The position numbers and the translations under genes are program-made. The notes under the pieces are model-generated. The model saw only the letters and a list, made by a program, of their open reading frames with translations. It did no database searches and was not told the origin of the DNA. Below are positions 57,101-64,000 of a stretch of 64,000 bases of DNA, piece by piece (the stretch's first letter is position 1; every line of letters starts with the position of its first letter). The stretch is from Eleusine coracana subsp. coracana (lineage: Eukaryota; Streptophyta; Magnoliopsida; Poales; Poaceae), in NCBI GenBank assembly GCA_032690845.1, contig CM064417.1, positions 28,830,536 through 28,894,535 of the forward strand, written 5' to 3'.

Positions 57101-58100
57101 CCAGAGGTGATGTGAATGGCACGGTGGATGCACGGGTCGAGGACCGCTGGAGAGTGCACGGGTTAAGCCTCGGATACGAAGTACTGTATCGCGGGGAGGA
57201 CGTGTACTCGGGATCGATGGCCCCGAATCGACTTTATCGCAACCTCGTGAACGGTGGCCATACGTGTTCTTAAATGATGCGTATGTCGTGCATTTGGGTT
57301 ATTCTCCTGCAGGATGTAAATCAATTCGAATTGCCGTCCCTCGCGGTTATGAGTACCTCTTATTTCGAGCAGTGGCAATGATATGTTAAGTAGAGAAGTT
57401 TGTTTATGATGCTGAAATTTATTTACTCTATGGATACCTATTGCTATGTTGTATTGCTCTTTATAATTGTACAAGTCTTAGTGGCTAGCTAGGTTCAACT
57501 ACAGTCCCTCTTCTGCAACAAGCAACCAAGATCTTAGTTAAGGAATATGCATCGCAGCATAGCACTAGTAGATGCTTTTGTGCAAATATCAAATAAACCT
57601 GGTCGGCCCCCTGCATACTAGGAGTCGGTTTTAGTAAACCCTTTGGACGGGTAAGTCTTGCGGAGTATGCTAGATACTCAGGCTTTGCAATTATGTGGTT
57701 TTCAGATTTGCCTCAAGCAACTTATTGCGATTGCTGTAACAAAATTGTGTGGGAAGGTGAGGAGCCCCAGAACTGGACCATTGAATGGGTCCCCGGCTTC
57801 CCTAATCAAGAAGAGTGAGCCACTGCCCTAGGGCCGGCATGGCTTACTTAGGTTCTGCGGAGTGTTTGTCGTATCTTCCGCCTCCACATATTTATGTAAT
57901 ATGAACCAAGAACATATGTATGATAATGTAACTAAATTTGCTTCCGCTATGACTCTTGAACTTGTAATATTATACACTTAATGATGTATCTCTGTAAATG
58001 ATGGATGTTCTGTGTGAACGCTATGTATGGTTACTTCATTGACCATCTCCCGAGGTGATCCTGTACGGCACACTCTATACTTCGGTATAGGGTTGCGACA
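54191..58100 (+). repeat. 3' LTR, Tekay copy 2
   Basis: TGTGACATCCC to TTGCGACA, 3910 bp, followed by TTTAC. Confidence 0.94.
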
Positions 58101-58155
58101 TTTACGGTCACTAGTATATTGCCCGTGCTAACTCTACGTTAATAAAGAAAACAAT

Positions 58156-59258
58156 CACTACCACAAAAAGATCCTTTAGCGGCGCAAAAAAAATAGGAAG
58201 CGGGGTTTCCACAACAAACCGCCGCTACAGTGTGAACCGCCCCTAAAAATCGATTTTTAGGGGTGGATCATTTTGTGAACCACCACTATAAATGAAAAGT
58301 CATATTTTGCGACAGCCTACATTATAGGTCACTGCTAAAAGCACTGCCCACTTAAAAAACCGGTCCACTTAGTCTATAAAATCAGAAACCCTAAACAGCC
58401 ACCCTCTCTTCTCCACAGTTGTCGCCTTTACCCCTCACCCTCCTTTCTCACACCGCCGCCTTCTCTCCCTCCCCGCGCACATGGGCGCCGCGCGCCCTTC
58501 TCCTCTCCCTTCGCGCGCCCTTCTTCTCTCCCTCCGCGTGCTCGCCCTTCTCCTCTCCCTCTCGGCTGCTCGCCCTTCTCCCTCCACCATGCACAGTGCG
58601 ACATGACAGGTGGCCGGATCCAGGCATCGTCACCTCTTCTCCATGGGTGGCGCAGCGACCGGCCGGATCCAGGCGCCGCCATCTCTTCTCCACGCGTGCG
58701 GCAGGCAGCAGATCCAAGGCGGCAGGGGGCGTGGTGGGCGGCAGATCCATGGCGTGTGGACCTCTCTCTCCACCACGCGCAGGCATCCCTCCTCCTCCCT
58801 TCTCTAGCAGGTGGTGCAACAAGAGGCAGAGCGTGGCGCCGTGGGGCTAATGGCCTCCTTCGGCCAAATCCACAGCGCGCATGGCCAGGAGGCGCGGTGG
58901 CGACCCTTCCTTCCTCATGATAGGCGGATCTGGCGACAGCCACTCTTCGGACGGTGAAGGGGAGGCCGGATCCGGTGCCTCTCCCTCCTCACCTCCTCCT
59001 CCCCTTTGGATCCGGGCTCAAGGTGGCCGGCGGGCTCTTTTGGGCCAGCAGGCTCTTTCGAGCTGGCGGGCTTTTTTTTTGTTTTTAGGTTGACGGGTAG
59101 CGGCGGGTGAAGATGTCATCGGCCACTACTAATAATTTTGTTGTGGCGGTTGGTCATGTCCATAGGGAAGGAGGGCCACGATAACGTAGCGGCGGGCTGG
59201 CTAACCTGCTGCTACAGTACATTTAGGCCCGCCGCTATAGGTCATTTTTGTTATAGTG
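58156..59258. mobile_element. non-autonomous CACTA element, unit 2
   Basis: Copy of 33737-34839. The left target copy is now AAT (58153-58155) and the right AGT (59259-59261). The 24-bp palindrome is at 58240-58263. Confidence 0.9.
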
Positions 59259-60754
59259 AGTACAGTAATCTAACATAATAAAATTTATCATGCACACATA
59301 AATGCACCATATAATTATAGTGAGCTAGAAATTTCTTAAACTATTATTGAACTTCATCTTTACCTCATCCAATTGGTGTAGTTCTAGACGCTAGTGGCCA
59401 TTGCACTCGTGTAGCAGCTGCAGCAGCAGTCACCATGGCCAAAAGGCTAGGATCAGTCAAGAATCGATGAATAGGTCCATCCACGAAGTGAATTGTGCTG
59501 CACCACCCTCCATCTAATGAACATGACAATAACATAAAAATATATGAAAAGGACTATTAGAAAACATAATAGTTAGGTAGTAGAACAAGTCATGCGTCAC
59601 AACTCTTCCAAGCCCAATCATCTTTCTTCTAAATACAACTATTTGCAGCTACAGCATTGGACTAAAAATAGTTGTATTAGTATAGCTGTTAGTGATCTAT
59701 TAGTTTCACAACAACGTAATGCAAACAAAAAGGCACTACTTATCCATCTCAACCTTTGGGTTAAGGCAATCACACTGAGCGTGTTTACATATATGGATTC
59801 AAATCAATTGCAAAGTGTTGATCATATTATTCTATTAAGGCATAATGATTATTCTCATTATAATTATGACTCAGTACTGAATTGATCGCTTCTGGACCAT
59901 GCAGGGAAACAAAAATAGCAGCAAGCAAGCAAATAAAGAATGGTGTAAGATTTAGATAAACACATTTTTAAGATGACCACTGAATTACATGCCTCTTTGT
60001 AGTACAAATCTAATAGCTCAATATGTGGCATGTTCTTCAACGCAGAAACTGGATCATTTGATTCCTAAGGAAGCTAATATAGGACCAACCTATCAGCAAT
60101 GAAGATTGCTCCTACAAACATAAGAAAGAAGACATTGTCAATAGTTGGCATCTGACAATAATACATGAAACTTTATCTTGAATATCAATCAAAGTAACAG
60201 CTTGTACCTCATTTGGTGATAAATGTTTTACTTCGTATCTATTTTCTCACATTCATTCAATCATAGAATTATCATTACCAAAATAATTAAGAAATAAAAT
60301 AGTTAATCAATCAAGAATTATTATATTTGGGTGGAACATGTACAACATTCACTCAGTATTCACTGGCTACTACTAGTTTGCCACTATATGAACTAAATGG
60401 TAGACCTACAAGAAGAGCTAAATTCGTCAAACCATCTCTTGGCCCCTCCCATGTACAAGCTCATTTCCGCAAGAACAGAGAGAATATGCACAGTGTATGC
60501 TAACTACTATTGTGCATCAAACTAACACCTTGAATAAAAAATCCCACTACTTCTCACATCGCATTCTTTCCAACAGTCTTCTACATAAAGGTTGTTGCTG
60601 AATCGAGTATAATATGCAAAATAAATAAATCCTAGAATTTTCTATATGTCCATAATACAAAGCAGTAACTAGTACAGAAGCGGGCTATCAAGTTGAGGAC
60701 TATTAAGAAAAAAGGGAAGATACCCAAGATTTGGTCACCCCGTTCCTCGTGACA
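59259..60754. other. host-like remnant, unit 2
   Basis: Copy of 34840-36335, ending where single-copy DNA resumes. Confidence 0.5.
59364..59513 (-). pseudogene. candidate exon of an unrecognised host gene, unit 2
   Basis: Copy of 34945-35094 with the same splice-like borders and the same terminal TGA. Confidence 0.35.
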
Positions 60755-61366
60755 ACAATTAGCACCTTTTGCTGCTTTTTATGTGCTCTGATGTATCATC
60801 AACTTGTTCATTCTTTGCTAGTTCGTCCTATATCTTTTGGTTTCACTATAATCCTAACAAGAAGAATCAAATAATAAAACAAAAACAGATAACCTTGTGA
60901 TCAAAATATAATATTTAAGATGGATATTTCAAGACAACAAGGATGTTCTTATTGGCTACCTGAATATCCAGTTATTTCCCTTGTTGCTTTTCTCATGATC
61001 TAATGCATCAACAAGAATGACATATAAGATGCATGTTTCAAGGCACGTAAGGAACTATATGTCCTTAGTTTAACTTTGCGCATCTATTGCCTCATCTGAT
61101 ACTCTGATATCCAATTATTTCTCGTGTTGCTCTTCTCGTGGTATGATGCATGACAAAGAGTTTCTTCCATGCTGGCTCATCTTATCATCTCTGCATGTGT
61201 TTGCTTTAATCCTGCTAATAAGAAATTAAATAATATTTGACACCAATAAATCATGATGTTGACATAATACACAAGAACACTGGATGCAAGCATTTTTTTC
61301 CCATACACAGATTTATGTGAAACAAAAGGAATAATTTTCAGTTTTTTTCCCGTACAATGCATACAC
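60755..61366. other. host-like intronic or intergenic DNA
   Basis: AT-rich. Three diverged copies of a stretch around TTGCTTTTCTC-TG-T-TAATGCATC lie near 60770, 60985 and 61130, suggesting old local duplication. No firm gene. Confidence 0.4.
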
Positions 61367-61721
61367 CTGAAGCCGAAAGCTGGGACAAGAATCCACCACA
61401 GACGAATGTATGGTGCTGTTTTTTGATTAATTAGTTCCAAGTTTCCCTCCGAATATTGGATCCGAGTGCAAAATTTGTCTCGCATCAGCCTCGATCTTGA
61501 TCTACATGTATGAGAAAACAATCAAATGGATCCCAAATAACTTTATTAAGAATTTTCACTTTATATTGATGAGATAAGATTTTGATCTGAAAGAGAACCC
61601 ACAGCAAGCAACCGAAACAAAATTTCTAAGAGTAAACAGATGAGTTAAAAGGTTTGAAGCAATGAACCGATGAATTAACTCACCGTAACTGCGCTATTCC
61701 AGCAGAGAACGACACAGCCAT
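61367..61721 (-). other. candidate first two exons of an unrecognised minus-strand host gene
   Basis: Exon 1: ATG at 61721 reads MAVSFSAGIAQLR to 61684, then GTGAGT. Exon 2: 61501-61367, after ATGTAG and before GTGTATGC; joined to exon 1 the frame stays open (RSRSRLMRDKFCTRIQYSEG, then LWWILVPAFGF). Splice borders and an open joined frame are the only support; the family is not recognised and the next exons are not identified. Confidence 0.3.
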
Positions 61722-62083
61722 TAGGAAGTAATTCTGGTTAGCGTGTAACCTATTAATTGATTAGAAAAAACAGCACGTGTTTTGTTGTTTGAATCGCGAG
61801 GACGAACTGACACAGAGTAGCAGTTGCCCTCGATCCTCCGTTCATCGAATCTATACCAATCTAATAATTCTGATGAGGTCGTAAGACCCGCAGGACCGCA
61901 GCCACTGTTAGAAATCCCGTCGTGACCCGAACCAGTCCGGTAAAAAATTGGCGCCGACAGGTGGGACCCGCTGCTTATTCCGTCGTCGTGCCTCACTGTT
62001 GCCGCTTCGGCTCAGCTCCACGCCCGCCGCCTACCCTTCCAAACAACCAAACCCTAGCTCTTCTCACCGCTCCTCCACCCACG
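61722..62083. promoter_or_regulatory. possible shared promoter region between divergent transcripts
   Basis: Lies between the minus-strand candidate exon 1 and a GC-rich + strand leader containing CAAACCCTAGC just before ATG 62084. No clear TATA box. Inference from arrangement only. Confidence 0.25.
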
Positions 62084-62536
62084 ATGCCAAGGCGGCCGGA
62101 GCCGCCTCCTCTTCGTGCTCCCGTCCGCCTCCCTGCATTCGTGCTCGCAGTGCTCGACGGCGTGGCTCGAGCGCGAACCCAGACCCGCGCCCTCCTCCTC
62201 CAAGACGCAGCAACAACAGCCACGACGGAATCCGGCGCACGCCGCTTAGGTTTCGCCTCTCTGTCGTCCCCACGCTCGACCGGGGCGGCGATGGGGAGGG
62301 AGGAGAGGCAGGCACCGCCATCGCGTAGTTTTTCTGCTCGTGTCCGACCTCAGGCCCGAGCAGTTGCCGAGGAGCCCGACACCGGCCACCTGCTCATCGT
62401 CATCCGCGGCTTCGGTGCTACTGGTTCCCGGTCGACGCGAAGATGGGGCCTGGAGAAGGAGCTCGTGGCTGAGGCAAGGCCAGAGCCACTTCGACGTTCA
62501 AGCCACGTCGCCAGCCTCCCTGAGCAGTCAAGCTAG
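62084..62536 (+). other. GC-rich + strand leader or first exon, product unknown
   Basis: ATG 62084 (CCACGATGCC) opens 150 codons, rich in Arg, Pro, Ser and Ala with no recognisable domain; another frame (61948-62328) is equally long, so coding is doubtful. It could be the 5' exon of the gene to which the CNOT9-like fragment at 63250 belongs, but its sequence does not resemble the CNOT9 N-terminus. Confidence 0.3.
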
Positions 62537-62653
62537 GCACTCTCCCCTTCCATATCCTCCGCTTCTTTGTGCTCAGGTACTCTTTGTCCCCATTCTCTTC
62601 CTGCTTCCCTTTATCATCCGCTTCTTTGTGTTAAGGTTCGAGTTAAATCCCCA

Positions 62654-62963
62654 CTCAATAAGAGGCGAGGTCCATGTGAATCTGCCAAAAGTTCCAACAT
62701 TCGTCAAACGAGCAATCAGCTCAGGTGAAAAAAAGAACAAAGAAAAATAAAGAAAAACAGAGGTCTGCGCATTTTGCATCATTCATTTTCCTCTCTGATC
62801 TGACTCAATAAGAGACGAGGTCCATGTGAATCTGCGAAAAGTTCCAACATCCGTTTCCTGCCACAAACGAGCAATCAGCTCAGGTGAAAAAAAGAACAGA
62901 GAAAAATAAAGAAAAACAGAGGGTCTGCGCATTTTGCATCATTCATTTTCCTCTCTGATCTGA
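62654..62963. repeat. tandem duplication, 150 and 160 bp
   Basis: Units 62654-62803 and 62804-62963 both start CTCAATAAGAG-CGAGGTCC and end CCTCTCTGATCTGA. The second has a 9-bp extra TTCCTGCCA near its middle. Confidence 0.93.
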
Positions 62964-63249
62964 ACGCAATTAGATTTACCCTACATCACTTGTGTGCCAG
63001 GCTGTAGGATACAGTATGCGAATTAGGCGTTGTGGCGTTACTGTAGACAAACAGAGTCCATGCCTCCTTTGTCTTGCATTTCTAATTTCTTTTGCACTCT
63101 GAACTAAACACAGCGTGCTGTTAGCAGTGATTTTTACTTTAGTAATCTATCCAATAGAGATTATCGAAATAGTGTTAAGCTTGCACAGGATTAATTTTTC
63201 TTTTTCAAAAGACATCGAATACTAGAAATTTTCTTTTGCGCTACTCCAG
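62964..63249. other. intron-like DNA
   Basis: AT-rich with pyrimidine stretches, ending in CTACTCCAG before the exon-like segment at 63250. No gene seen. Confidence 0.4.
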
Positions 63250-63658
63250 GTATGGTAGTTTCTGACCCTTCGATGCTGAGGATTTGCGTATTGAATTCAC
63301 AAAGAAATGGGAGCTTGGCAGCTAGCTGTGAACCTCATTTTGTTGTTGTGCTGAATCCTGCACTTTCACCTCCAACATTGTCTCCTGGTGCTTCAAATCA
63401 TGTGTGCAATGCACTTGCACTTCTTCAGGTCCGTTTGCACAGATAAAATAATAGTAGCCCAATTTATTTATTGTTGTTGATTGTTACTATGGAGACATTA
63501 GTTTTACAAATAATTTATTCACTTTTCCTGGTTGCCTACCCCAACTTTCAGCTCACATTCCACTGTACCAGTACCCATTCTTGAATACTACCAGCGAAAC
63601 AAGACCTTTTGAGTACTTATGGCTGACTAGCTTAGGTGTTATTGGTGCTCTTGCTAAG
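63250..63658 (+). pseudogene. CNOT9/RCD1 (CAF40)-like gene fragment, broken
   Basis: Two exon-like pieces. The first, 63250-63428, reads SDPSMLR...VLN, a shifted LRIEFTKKWE that resembles the family's ELSKKRE, then NPALSPPTLSPGASNHVCNALALLQ up to CAG before GT. The second, 63552-63658, after TTTCAG, reads HIPLYQYPFLNTTSETRPFE and YLWLTSLGVIGALAK before GTAATT. These match CNOT9, an armadillo-like subunit of the CCR4-NOT mRNA deadenylase complex. The exon for the family's CVASHPETR segment is missing from the 123-bp gap, the first piece needs a frameshift and meets a TAG, and the usual R in LRLTSLG is W. Introns remain, so it is not a processed copy. Confidence 0.85.
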
Positions 63659-64000
63659 GTAATTCTTTCTTGGAAGTTTAAATGAATTAGCTCTGCAAAC
63701 TGTTGGATTTTATCCTCCAAATTTCACTTGAGATGACTGATTAGATGGTTTCACATTTCTTTCTTCAGATAGCTATTATTAGTATAAAGAATAAGATCTG
63801 AGATGCTGAGAGCAAAAGCCATTTTGCCGCTCAAATTTAGAGGAGGCTGAGCTCATATAACCTGTAGTTTTATGGCAAATACTTGGTTCTATAGTGTATA
63901 TAAAAACTGTAAGCTCCATCTGAATAATAACTGTACTATGCACCAAAGCAGTTGGCGCAATGGATTCTGTCCAAAGAAGTAAGCCCTTTTTGTTGCACCC
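63659..64000. other. right edge, intron-like DNA
   Basis: Begins with a donor-like GTAATT. The next expected CNOT9 segment (DDTEVISFLL) was not found before the window ends. No other feature seen. Confidence 0.45.

Larger units (their letters stand above)
43466..58100 (+). mobile_element. Tekay-type chromovirus, full length, copy 2
   Basis: 14.6 kb, target duplication TTTAC at 43461-43465 and 58101-58105, the same target as copy 1. It is a duplicate by descent and not an independent insertion: each LTR matches the corresponding LTR of copy 1 better than its own partner. Private lesions: TGA at 50262-50264 and TGA at 53318-53320. Confidence 0.95.
36336..60754 (+). repeat. tandem segmental duplication, unit 2 (24.4 kb)
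   Basis: Second head-to-tail copy of 11937-36335. The join is at 36335/36336: left side ends CCTCGTGACA as at 60754, then eight bases GTGAAAAC that match neither flank of the unit 1 start, then homology from 36344. No new insertion has entered either unit since duplication. Confidence 0.95.

Overview
The window is repeat-dense plant nuclear DNA, almost certainly from a grass. It is built of nested LTR retrotransposons (Athila-type and Tekay-type Ty3/gypsy, SIRE-type copia), an L1-type LINE tail, small CACTA and PIF/Harbinger-like DNA elements, and a few traces of intron-containing host genes. There is no operon structure and nothing bacterial. No intact ordinary host gene is visible.

Layout. 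1-8300: 3' two-thirds of a decayed Athila-type element on the + strand (protease, RT, RNase H, integrase, then an extra non-env-like ORF, two hairpin/polypurine-tract modules and the 3' LTR), inserted into the gag of a minus-strand SIRE-like copia element (8301 to about 10800). 11248-16327: minus-strand LTRs of an Athila/Tat-related family with an Asp-type primer site. 16328-17113: LINE ORF2 tail. 17114-18389: C-tract-linked 200-bp tandem repeat and a PIF/Harbinger-like element. 19069-33681: a full-length Tekay-type chromovirus with 3.9-kb LTRs and TTTAC target duplication. 33737-34839: a small CACTA element. 34840-36335: host-like remnant.

The block from about 11937 to 36335 is then repeated head-to-tail as 36336-60754, so every element in it appears twice. 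Both Tekay copies share TSD, LTR-specific variants and four gag-pol lesions, so the block was duplicated after the Tekay element inserted and had already decayed (or the assembly contains a false duplication). 60755-64000 is single-copy host-like sequence with candidate minus-strand exons, a GC-rich leader, a 150/160-bp tandem duplication and a broken CNOT9/RCD1-like gene fragment.

Most interesting signals: (1) in the Athila-type element a palindrome-based motif (GCCGATCGGC and variants) occurs as pairs whose starts are exactly 21 nt apart at seven places, in coding DNA in two different codon phases and in non-coding DNA, plus single copies in the LTR; (2) a hairpin-spacer-polypurine-tract module seen in both unrelated gypsy lineages and twice in the Athila-type element; (3) a TATA-led extra ORF behind pol; (4) a coiled-coil ORF ahead of gag in Tekay whose start context matches that of gag. 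These are mobile-element biology; none has been tested by search or experiment here.
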